A stretch of 24,013 nucleotides of DNA, from positions 1 through 24,013 of the forward strand of contig JBBDYH010000083.1 of assembly GCA_040901795.1 (NCBI GenBank), given 5' to 3'. The notes under the pieces are model-generated. The model was not told the DNA's origin. It did not search any database and worked only from the letters and a program-made list of their open reading frames with translations. The translations under genes were made by a program, and so were the position numbers. The first letter of the stretch is position 1. Each line of letters begins with the position of its first letter. Positions 14,563 to 20,695 of this stretch are shown in pieces. The stretch is from JBBDYH01 sp040901795 (lineage in GTDB: Bacteria > Planctomycetota > Planctomycetia > Pirellulales > JALHPA01).

Positions 14563-14901
14563 CTACACCGCGGCCTGGGCGGTTTCGCCGGTGCGGATGC
14601 GAATGACCTCGTCGAGCGTGCTGACGAAGATCTTGCCGTCGCCAACCTGGCCCGTGCGCCCCGCGTTGATGATCGTCTCGATGATGCTCGGGGCGTCCTT
14701 GTCGCCGACGACGACTTCGATCTTCACCTTGGGCAGGAAGTCTACCGCGTATTCGGCGCCGCGGTAGGTCTCTGTATGTCCCTTTTGACGGCCGAAGCCG
14801 CGGACCTCGGTAACCGTCATGCCTTGCACGCCTTTGTTGTGCAATGCGTCTTTAACTTCTTCGAGCTTGAAATGGCGGATGACAGCTTCGATCTTTTTCA
14901 T
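14563..14901 (-). CDS. glnB: PII nitrogen-regulatory signal protein
   Basis: This 112-aa PII protein has all family landmarks: an N-terminal MKKIEAVIRHFKL strand, the T-loop with the modifiable Y51 in TYRGAEYAVDFLPK, the B-loop GRTGQVGDGKIF (81-92) that binds ATP, and RIRTGE (101-106) in the C-loop. It senses 2-oxoglutarate and ATP/ADP and controls glutamine synthetase, ammonium transport or NtrB. Whether it is GlnB or GlnK cannot be settled from sequence alone, since neither amtB nor glnA lies beside it. AAGGAG 6 nt before the ATG fixes the start. A near-perfect sigma54 promoter lies about 120 bp upstream, so nitrogen-responsive control is likely. Confidence 0.95.
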   Translation of the reverse strand: MKKIEAVIRHFKLEEVKDALHNKGVQGMTVTEVRGFGRQKGHTETYRGAEYAVDFLPKVKIEVVVGDKDAPSIIETIINAGRTGQVGDGKIFVSTLDEVIRIRTGETAQAAV

Positions 14902-14917
14902 GGCAGGCTCCTTGGGA

Positions 14918-14945
14918 GGGTTCAGGGTTCGGGGTTCAGGGTTCA
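14918..14945. repeat. Four tandem GGGTTCA heptamers in the glnB leader
   Basis: The units are GGGTTCA, GGGTTCG, GGGTTCA and GGGTTCA, back to back. They begin 4 bp upstream of the AAGGAG site and would lie in the glnB mRNA leader as TGAACCC repeats. Slippage-prone, possibly variable between strains. Confidence 0.75.
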
Positions 14946-15020
14946 GCAGTTGGGGGATTCAGGCGTCAGGGTCGTTTTGACGCCCGGATACAGCGCCCGT
15001 TGCTTCTATCCCGCAACTAA

Positions 15021-15036
15021 AGCAATGGCGGTGCCG
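15021..15036 (-). promoter_or_regulatory. Sigma54 (RpoN) promoter of glnB
   Basis: The minus strand reads CGGCACCGCCATTGCT. It matches the -24/-12 consensus TGGCACGNNNNTTGCW, with the invariant GG and GC exactly 10 bp apart and GGCAC and TTGCT intact. Transcription would start near 15011, giving a leader of about 110 nt. Sigma54 control of a PII gene is common in other bacteria and fits the gene's role. Confidence 0.65.
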
Positions 15037-15240
15037 CGCGGTCGAAACTCGCTGCCGCGGCCAAGGTGGATTTAGCGCAAACAAATCGCGGGGGCAGGTT
15101 TACGGCGTTCAGTAGTTTGCGCGCGGTTGCTAGCGCGTTGTACTTGCCGTTCGCGCTCATGGAACGACGCAAAGAATAGCCGTGCTGCCGTTATGCCGTA
15201 AGACGAACGGGGCTTCGGGCTTGCGTCGTAACGAGAAACT

Positions 15241-15257
15241 GCGCGACATTGTCGCGC
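15241..15257. promoter_or_regulatory. 17-bp perfect dyad, possible activator site
   Basis: GCGCGACATTGTCGCGC has exact 8-bp arms around one central base. It is about 205 bp upstream of the sigma54 promoter, a normal distance for an enhancer-binding protein. The size equals that of NtrC sites, but the bases do not match the NtrC consensus well, so the regulator is unknown. Confidence 0.35.
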
Positions 15258-15346
15258 AAATGAGACAAGGATTCACGAGCGAATCACACGATTGAGGTGG
15301 GCCGAGGGTCGTTTCGGCGAACTTGTTCTACCCTTCAGCAGAGCGC

Positions 15347-15400
15347 GTGGGCCAAGCGGACTCGGCCCACCCTACGAGATTTGGTGGGCATAGCCCCACC
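15347..15400 (-). repeat. Pair of GGTGGG-type hairpins after gltA
   Basis: GTGGGCC/GGCCCAC (15347-15353 with 15364-15370) and GGTGGG/CCCACC (15383-15388 with 15395-15400) form two adjacent hairpins directly after the gltA stop codon at 15401. Further partial matches (GGTGGGCCGAG near 15296) lie nearby. They could stop transcription or protect the mRNA 3' end. No T run follows, so they look more like REP-type repeats. Confidence 0.5.
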
Positions 15401-16717
15401 CTACCGCTTCTCGATGGGGACATAGTCGCGGAGGTTCGCGCCGGTATAGATTTGCCGCGGGCGGGCGATCCGCTTGGTCGGCGAGTTGTGCATCTCCATC
15501 CAGTGCGCAATCCAGCCGGGCAGGCGGCCCATCGCAAAGAGGACCGTAAACATCTGCACCGGAATGCCCATCGCGCGGTAGACGACGCCGGAATAGAAAT
15601 CGACGTTGGGATACAACTTGCGCTCGATGAAGTAGGGATCGTTCAGCGCGACTTGCTCCAACTCCTGGGCGATATCGAAGATCGGGTCGTGAATCTGCCG
15701 CTTCTTTAGCAGCTTGTCGCAAGTGGTCTTGATGATCTTGGCCCGCGGGTCGTAGTTCTTGTAGACGCGATGGCCGAAACCCATGAGGCGGAAACCGGCG
15801 TCTTTCTTTTTGGCCATCTCGACGTATTTTTTGACGTTGCAGCCGTCGGCCCGGATCAGCTCGAGCATTTCAACGCAGGCCTGATTCGCGCCGCCGTGGA
15901 GCGGCCCCCAAAGGGCGGAGATGCCGGCCGAGATCGAAGCAAAGAGGTTGGCGTCGCTGGATCCGACCATCCGCACGGTCGAGGTGCTACAGTTCTGCTC
16001 GTGGTCTGCGTGGACGATCAAGAGCAGATTGAGCGCTTCGACAAAATCCGGATCGACGGTGTACGGCTCCGTCGGCACGGCGAACATCATCTGCAGAAAG
16101 TTCTCGCAGTACGACTGGTCGTTGCGCGGATAAACAAAAGGTTGCCCAATCGACTTCTTATAGCTGTAAGCCGCGATCGTGGGCAGCTTAGCCATTAAGC
16201 GGTGGATCGAGATCTCGACCAGCCGGCTGTCGTGCGGGTCGAGGGAATCCTGATAGAACGTCGACAGCGCGCCCACCACCGAGCCGAGGATGGCCATCGG
16301 ATGGGCGTCGCGAGGAAAGCCGCTGTAGAACGACCGCATGTCCTCGTGGATCATGGTGTGCCGTTGGAGGGACGTGCGGAACTTCTCCAACTGCTCGCGC
16401 GTGGGCAGCTCGCCATAAATCAACAGGTAGCTGGTCTCGACGAAGTCGCAGCGCTGGGCGAGGACCTCGATCGGGTAGCCGCGGTAGCGGAGGACGCCTT
16501 GCTCGCCGTCGAGATACGTGATGGCGCTGGTCGTGGCGCCGGTGTTCACGTAGGCGTCGTCGAGCGTAATGAAGCCAGTCTGTGCGCGGAGCTTCGAGAT
16601 ATCGATGGCATGTTCGTTTTCGGTGCCGACGACGATTGGAAAGTTGATCTGCTTGTCCCCCAAGTCCAGGCTGGCAGTGGGAGCTGGCGGCGATTGTTTT
16701 TCGACCACGGAACTCAT
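15401..16717 (-). CDS. gltA: Citrate synthase (hexameric, type II)
   Basis: This 438-aa protein condenses oxaloacetate and acetyl-CoA to citrate at the entry of the TCA cycle. The catalytic triad is in place with the same spacing as in the E. coli enzyme: H274 (GPLHGGANQA), H316 (MGFGHRVYKNYDPRA) and D373 (VDFYSGVVY). HADHEQN (236-242) and the N-terminal beta domain (about 25-60) mark the Gram-negative hexameric type, which is usually inhibited by NADH. The start is fixed by AAGGAG 5 nt before the ATG. It lies 56 bp after the CYTH gene on the same strand and may be co-transcribed with it. Confidence 0.97.
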   Translation of the reverse strand: MSSVVEKQSPPAPTASLDLGDKQINFPIVVGTENEHAIDISKLRAQTGFITLDDAYVNTGATTSAITYLDGEQGVLRYRGYPIEVLAQRCDFVETSYLLIYGELPTREQLEKFRTSLQRHTMIHEDMRSFYSGFPRDAHPMAILGSVVGALSTFYQDSLDPHDSRLVEISIHRLMAKLPTIAAYSYKKSIGQPFVYPRNDQSYCENFLQMMFAVPTEPYTVDPDFVEALNLLLIVHADHEQNCSTSTVRMVGSSDANLFASISAGISALWGPLHGGANQACVEMLELIRADGCNVKKYVEMAKKKDAGFRLMGFGHRVYKNYDPRAKIIKTTCDKLLKKRQIHDPIFDIAQELEQVALNDPYFIERKLYPNVDFYSGVVYRAMGIPVQMFTVLFAMGRLPGWIAHWMEMHNSPTKRIARPRQIYTGANLRDYVPIEKR

Positions 16718-16773
16718 GCTTGCTCCTTAGGGACGGAACGAGGCGAACGAGAAGACGCCGAGCTGTTGCGCCG

Positions 16774-17319
16774 CTACGACGGCCGATTCTTTCGACACAG
16801 CATATCACTATAGGAGTTGTTCATCAAATCGGCAGCAGCGATTCCGAACTCGTTTTGCAGCCACGCGACCTGCGTATGCGCCGCGGCATCGTCAACGGCG
16901 CCGGCGACCACCGCCTCAAATTCGAGGAACGAACCCAGGCCGACGACTTCGTCGAGATGGATGCGAACGTTGTGATGGAGAAAGACTTCACGAGTCTTCT
17001 CGACGATGACCGTGATGCCGAGGGCCGCTTCGAGCAGTTCGCGCAGCTTGACCGATGTGTCCTCATCGGCAAGCTCCAGTAGTCGATAGTCGCTCGCTTT
17101 GGCGTCCGGATGGTCGGCGCGTTCGTACGCGATTAGCTGCGCTGGGCGACCTTCGATCTTGCGCAGCTTCAACCGGCCGCGCGCGCAGGCAAAGTAAGTG
17201 TCGCGTTGACGCTCATGACCAGGACGCGCAGTGGCGATTCGCTCGGCCGTGCCGCGCGCGGCGCTGAGATCGGCGATGCGGGCTTTCAGTTCGATATTGC
17301 GGGAGGGGGGAACGTTCAA
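16774..17319 (-). CDS. CYTH-domain protein (class IV adenylate cyclase / triphosphatase-like)
   Basis: This 181-aa protein is essentially one CYTH triphosphate tunnel domain. Charged pairs facing the tunnel are visible in order: E10/K12 (NIELKAR, with N8 replacing the first Glu of ExExK), K51/R53 (GRLKLRK), R67 (IAYER), K108/R110 (VEKTREVF), D123/E124 (RIHLDEV) and E133/E135 (FLEFE). Such enzymes make cyclic AMP or hydrolyse thiamine or inorganic triphosphates; which one cannot be told from sequence. The start codon is TTG at 17319. A stop codon two codons upstream excludes an earlier start. It sits 62 bp downstream of the acetyltransferase gene and 56 bp upstream of gltA. Confidence 0.78.
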   Translation of the reverse strand: MNVPPSRNIELKARIADLSAARGTAERIATARPGHERQRDTYFACARGRLKLRKIEGRPAQLIAYERADHPDAKASDYRLLELADEDTSVKLRELLEAALGITVIVEKTREVFLHHNVRIHLDEVVGLGSFLEFEAVVAGAVDDAAAHTQVAWLQNEFGIAAADLMNNSYSDMLCRKNRPS

Positions 17320-17381
17320 GGCTCAAAACCTCAACCAAGTCCAACGTCTGAACTAAGTTTGCGAGAGAATCACCACTTGAG

Positions 17382-17942
17382 TTATGATTCAATCTCCCGC
17401 AATACGCGGCAAGGATTGCCCGCTGCGAACACTCCGGCGGGGATGTCCTTGGTCACGACGCTACCCGCGCCAATCACCGAGCGCGATCCGATGCGTACGC
17501 CCGGACAGACGATCGCGCCGCCGCCGAACCAGCAGTCGTCCCCGATCTCCACAGGTTTGCTCAGTTCCAGTCCGGTGCGGCGCTCGGCCGCGCTGAGCGG
17601 ATGCGTCGCGGCGTAGATCTGAACGGCCGGGCCAAACAGCGTGCCGGACCCGATCCTCACCGGAGCGACGTCGAGCACGACACAGTTGAAATTAAAGAAA
17701 ACCTTGTCGCCGAGCGTGATGTTCGTTCCGTAGTCGCAGTAGAACGGCGGCTGGATCCATAGCTCGCGTCCGGCCGCGGGAATTAATTCCATCAGCAGCC
17801 GTGCGCGATCCTCTGGTTGGTCGTCGCGCGTCGCGTTGAGCGATTCGACCAGCAGGCGCGCCCGGCGGCGCTCGGCACAAAGCTGCGGATCGAGCGGGTC
17901 GTAAAGCTCGCCCGCAAGCATTTTTTCTTTTTCGATTCTCAT
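17382..17942 (-). CDS. Sugar O-acetyltransferase (maltose/galactoside type)
   Basis: This 186-aa protein starts with the family leader EKEKMLAGELYDPLDPQL. It continues with left-handed beta-helix hexapeptide repeats (about 70-110 and 130-170: ITLGDKVFFN, VEIGDDCWFG, VRIGSRSVIGAGSVVTKDI). It retains the catalytic histidine H114 in ATHPL and ends with GNPCRVLREI. It transfers acetyl from acetyl-CoA to a sugar hydroxyl, possibly in detoxification or glycan decoration. The ATG at 17942 gives the standard family N-terminus; the open frame back to 18011 is unlikely to be coding. Likely trimeric, by family. It follows the TIR pair on the same strand after 144 bp, so it need not belong to that cassette. 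Confidence 0.9.
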   Translation of the reverse strand: MRIEKEKMLAGELYDPLDPQLCAERRRARLLVESLNATRDDQPEDRARLLMELIPAAGRELWIQPPFYCDYGTNITLGDKVFFNFNCVVLDVAPVRIGSGTLFGPAVQIYAATHPLSAAERRTGLELSKPVEIGDDCWFGGGAIVCPGVRIGSRSVIGAGSVVTKDIPAGVFAAGNPCRVLREIES

Positions 17943-18086
17943 GGCCTTCACGTCAGCGAGGCAAGAAGTGGGCCGGGCGGGCAGGGCAGCGTTTTTGCTG
18001 CCGACACCCATGGTCGATAAGGGAATACGGACCGGCGGGTCGAAGATGTCCAGACGGATCGCCGAATTGGTCCCAGGCAGTTCGCG

Positions 18087-18686
18087 CTAATCTCGATTCG
18101 TGGGAGGAAGCTTGCGCTGCTTCCGCAGATTCAAAAGCTCCTGCGCCAATCGCTCGCCGGCAACTTGTTTTCCCGACTTATCTCGGAACGAAGCGGTCAG
18201 GTTGTCTAACACCCCCGGCCGAACGACTACCTGATCAGCCGAAACGCCTAAGTCTCGATATGCCTCAATGAGAGCATGGCGATCGTCCTCAGAAAACGGC
18301 TCTGGAGCCTTGGCCAATTCCTCGACAAGCAGATTCAGTTTTGTGACCGGATACGTCGGAAACCGACGCAAAAAGATGGGCAACTCGCTCTTAGCAACTC
18401 CATCCAGCAGCAAGTAGACGGGCTTTCCCCATGCGGTTGCCGCACCGACCTCGAAGGCGATATTGGGCGATTTCAGCGTCGCTGATGTCAGAATCACCAC
18501 TAAGGCGCTGCTCTCGATGAGGTCTCGACGCAGTTGGTCGGACCACTCCTTACCCTGGTGCTCGGAGAAGGATTGAACGACTGGAATGGCGCGTGAAGAC
18601 AGTGCGTACTCGACGATGGACGCTGTTTTACGGTCGCCGATCGCATGAGACAAAAAAACGTTGTAGTTCGCACTGGCGGTACTCAT
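18087..18686 (-). CDS. TIR-domain protein with C-terminal extension (second gene of TIR pair)
   Basis: This 199-aa protein has a TIR domain at residues 6-115: the opening strand NVFLSHAIGDR, strand D ALVVILTS, and E79 in NIAFEVGAATAWGKP at the position of the catalytic glutamate of TIR NAD-cleaving enzymes. A C-terminal part (about 116-190) with predicted helices (EELAKA, DDRHALIEAYRDLG, ERLAQELLNLRKQ) has no family I recognise. The start overlaps the stop of the preceding TIR gene by ATGA (18683-18686), and GGAGGG lies 5 nt upstream, so translation is coupled. Bacterial TIR proteins often act in anti-phage defence, either consuming NAD or making a cyclic-ADP-ribose signal. That role is inferred here. 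Row-by-row GC is lower than in neighbouring genes. Confidence 0.85.
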   Translation of the reverse strand: MSTASANYNVFLSHAIGDRKTASIVEYALSSRAIPVVQSFSEHQGKEWSDQLRRDLIESSALVVILTSATLKSPNIAFEVGAATAWGKPVYLLLDGVAKSELPIFLRRFPTYPVTKLNLLVEELAKAPEPFSEDDRHALIEAYRDLGVSADQVVVRPGVLDNLTASFRDKSGKQVAGERLAQELLNLRKQRKLPPTNRD

Positions 18687-19123
18687 CGTACCCTCCGACT
18701 CGCTCTTTTACTGACTTCGGTAATGTAGTCTTCGATGTCGTTCAAATCGATCGCTTTCTTCGATTTGATCATCTCCGGTATCAAATCGACTTCGACATGA
18801 TGACGAATGGCGATCACTTTCTTGCCTCGACCCCACGCGGCTCCAACCTCTAACAAGACCCATGGCCGATGCACAGACCGCGGTGAGAGAAGCACAACAA
18901 GCTCACGGCACTTGGTGATACCTCGCTTGATCGTTTCCGGAATGTCGTCGCCGCCGTCAATGTCACGATCATCGCGAAACGTCGCAACACCGGCTTGCTC
19001 CAACCGTTCACAGATGATCTTAGCGATCCATTTGTCAGCAGTTGCATGACTTACGAAAACCAAATACTCTTGGCTGGACGCATCACTGGCCGCGGTAGTG
19101 TACTTTTTCCGCCCCTTGGCCAT
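18683..19123 (-). CDS. Short TIR-domain protein (first gene of TIR pair)
   Basis: This 146-aa protein is almost a bare TIR domain (about 19-140) after a basic, Ser/Thr-rich start (MAKGRKKYTT). Visible landmarks are YLVFVSHATADK (20-31), a BB-loop-like RDIDGGDDIPETI (53-65), ELVVLLSP (74-81) and E92 in LLEVGAAWGRGKK, the expected catalytic glutamate. It shares the EVGAA core with its neighbour but otherwise differs, so it is probably not a recent duplicate. No SLOG, SIR2, STING or membrane domain is fused to it. It heads a two-gene unit with a possible promoter at 19169-19198, and sits between a peptidyl-prolyl isomerase and the second TIR gene. The start has no strong ribosome binding site. 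Confidence 0.85.
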   Translation of the reverse strand: MAKGRKKYTTAASDASSQEYLVFVSHATADKWIAKIICERLEQAGVATFRDDRDIDGGDDIPETIKRGITKCRELVVLLSPRSVHRPWVLLEVGAAWGRGKKVIAIRHHVEVDLIPEMIKSKKAIDLNDIEDYITEVSKRASRRVR

Positions 19124-19168
19124 GCTTACGCCTGCATGTACACGAAGCTAATCGCGGACTAACCTTCT

Positions 19169-19198
19169 ATTCTACCGGATCGGCGATGCCACGAGCAA
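19169..19198 (-). promoter_or_regulatory. Possible promoter of the TIR pair
   Basis: On the minus strand TAGAAT (19169-19174) is a good -10 box. A weak -35 TTGCTC (19193-19198) lies 18 bp upstream. It would give a leader of about 40 nt before the TIR gene start at 19123. It is located in the 137-bp gap after the isomerase gene, so the pair could be transcribed on its own. Confidence 0.35.
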
Positions 19199-19260
19199 AT
19201 AGTCGACGCGATTCGCCGGCAGCCGCGAATAAGGTTGATGCGATGAAACGCGGTCTGTTC

Positions 19261-20580
19261 TCAACGCAAGGGATCTGAGGCTCGGCCACCAAGAGTAGCG
19301 TTGCTCGCCGCGGCGGTGGATGCGGGATTGCCAGCCGGTGGGTCAAAGATCGTCCAGACGGGCGTGCGGGCTTTCATCTTGGCGATGAACTCTTTTTTTT
19401 GCCGCTCGATGTCGTCGTCACGCAGCTTCTGGCGGATTTCGGTTTGCGCTTCGAGGAAGGGCTTGCGGCCGGCGTCGACGCGCTCGATCACGCGGACGAT
19501 GTGAAGGCCTTGCTCGTCTTCGAGAATCTGACTCATGCCGCCCACCGGCAGGCCGAAGATCGCCTCGTCTAGCAGCTTTGAGACGAGGCTGCCCTTAGTC
19601 GTCCAATCGTAGACACCGCCTTGAAACCGTGTGGGGCCATGCGAGCGGGCCTTCCCAATCTCGGCAAATTCGGCGCCGCGAAAGACTGCGTTCCCCATTT
19701 CAACAATTGCGCGGTGCGCCTCGTCTTTAGAATTGAATCGATCGAAACTGACCATTAGCTCTTCCCAGCGCGCCTTCGAGGGATACTCAAAGTCGGCAAT
19801 ATGCTGCTGATAGTAGCCGAGGATTTCAGAGACGGGAATCTCGCGGTTCTCCTTGACGTGTTGGCTCTCCCACCCGCCGGCCAACGAGCGCTCCAGAAAC
19901 ATCTGCCGCTGGCGATCGAGCGACTGACCCTGCGCGGCCATCTTCTCTTCCAGTTCGCTGCGCGTAGTGGCTTGGTACTTTTCCATCAGCTTCTTGAGAG
20001 CGGTCTTGTCAAAGCTCTCGCTGATGCTGCTTTTGACTTGCGGCAGATTCTCCTTCGGGATGTTGGCCACCGCGTCGGCATAGCGGATCTTGACTTCGAC
20101 TAATTGTTCGAGGAGGACCTTGGTGAACTGCCATTTCAATTTGTCGTACTGCTCGCGTGTAATCGATCCGCGCTGCTCCTGAGGTACTTCTTGCAGCCTT
20201 TCTTGCAGCGCCTGTTCGGCCAGCGGCACGACGTCGGAGGCGAGGATCGTCTCCGTGCCGATTCGCGCCAGGATCTGGGCGCTTTCAAAGATTTGCGGCG
20301 TTGGGGCTTGTGGGGAAACGGTCGTTAGCGGAATCGGAAATACAGAAGCGGCGGGCGCCTGCTGACCGTTAAAGACGCGCGGGTTATCAGCGACAACGCC
20401 AGTGGCGTTTGGGATCGAACCGGCCGGCGGAACCATGTTACCAGCATCGACTTGCTGGCCGCCGAATTCCGCGGTCGGCGGCGCAAAGAGCGGTCCGGCT
20501 GGTGGTTGAGCGCGTGTGGCTTCTCCAGACGTGGAAGCGAGAAGCGCAAGGATCAGCGAAATGGCAACGGGACGAGCCAC
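19261..20580 (-). CDS. SurA/PpiC-type peptidyl-prolyl isomerase, exported
   Basis: This 439-aa protein starts with a signal peptide (MARPVAISLILALLAST, cleavage near TRA). A Pro/Gln-rich linker follows (25-95), then a SurA-like N-terminal chaperone region (about 98-250, opening with ILARIGTETILASDVV), and one parvulin domain (about 268-370: RWEELMVSF, RGAEFAEIGKARSHGPT, GGVYDWTTKGSL, SQILEDEQGLHIVRV). It would fold proteins in the periplasm, including outer-membrane proteins. E. coli SurA has two parvulin domains; this has one. The start is GTG at 20580, with AGGAAAG upstream. It lies 115 bp after mfd and 137 bp before the TIR pair, on the same strand. Confidence 0.85.
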   Translation of the reverse strand: MARPVAISLILALLASTSGEATRAQPPAGPLFAPPTAEFGGQQVDAGNMVPPAGSIPNATGVVADNPRVFNGQQAPAASVFPIPLTTVSPQAPTPQIFESAQILARIGTETILASDVVPLAEQALQERLQEVPQEQRGSITREQYDKLKWQFTKVLLEQLVEVKIRYADAVANIPKENLPQVKSSISESFDKTALKKLMEKYQATTRSELEEKMAAQGQSLDRQRQMFLERSLAGGWESQHVKENREIPVSEILGYYQQHIADFEYPSKARWEELMVSFDRFNSKDEAHRAIVEMGNAVFRGAEFAEIGKARSHGPTRFQGGVYDWTTKGSLVSKLLDEAIFGLPVGGMSQILEDEQGLHIVRVIERVDAGRKPFLEAQTEIRQKLRDDDIERQKKEFIAKMKARTPVWTIFDPPAGNPASTAAASNATLGGRASDPLR

Positions 20581-20695
20581 GTGCGCACTTTCCTACGTGA
20601 AGGCAGTCAGATCAGAGTCGGAACCGACGTGAGACAAGAGCGCGAGGGCTAAGAATCAGTCCCTAGCCGTGCGCGGGCAGGATTCTAGTGGGACG

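Larger units (their letters stand above)
14902..15400. other. Long leader and regulatory region between gltA and glnB
   Basis: This 499-bp stretch has no gene I recognise. In order away from glnB it holds the ribosome binding site, four tandem heptamers (14918-14945), a sigma54 promoter (15021-15036), a 17-bp dyad (15241-15257) and a pair of hairpins next to the gltA stop (15347-15400). The short frame at 15323-15709 is antisense to gltA and is not credible. Confidence 0.6.

Noticed and set aside
14918..14945. Telomere-like repeat
   Set aside because: Only four heptamers, internal in the window and beside a gene start; a local microsatellite explains it.
15241..15257. Calling the dyad an NtrC site outright
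   Set aside because: It has the right length and distance but the arms (GCGCGACA) do not match the NtrC consensus arms, so it is listed only as a possible activator site.
16202..16813. Long plus-strand frame of 203 residues antisense to gltA
   Set aside because: It mirrors a conserved citrate synthase gene, a common shadow effect in GC-rich DNA.
18087..19123. Canonical Thoeris system
   Set aside because: Thoeris needs a ThsA effector (SIR2-SLOG or similar). None is encoded next to the TIR genes: the neighbours are an isomerase and an acetyltransferase.
17382..19123. Three-gene operon of the TIR pair plus the acetyltransferase
   Set aside because: A 144-bp gap separates them and the acetyltransferase is an ordinary sugar O-acetyltransferase with no link to TIR biology; the evidence is too weak to join them.
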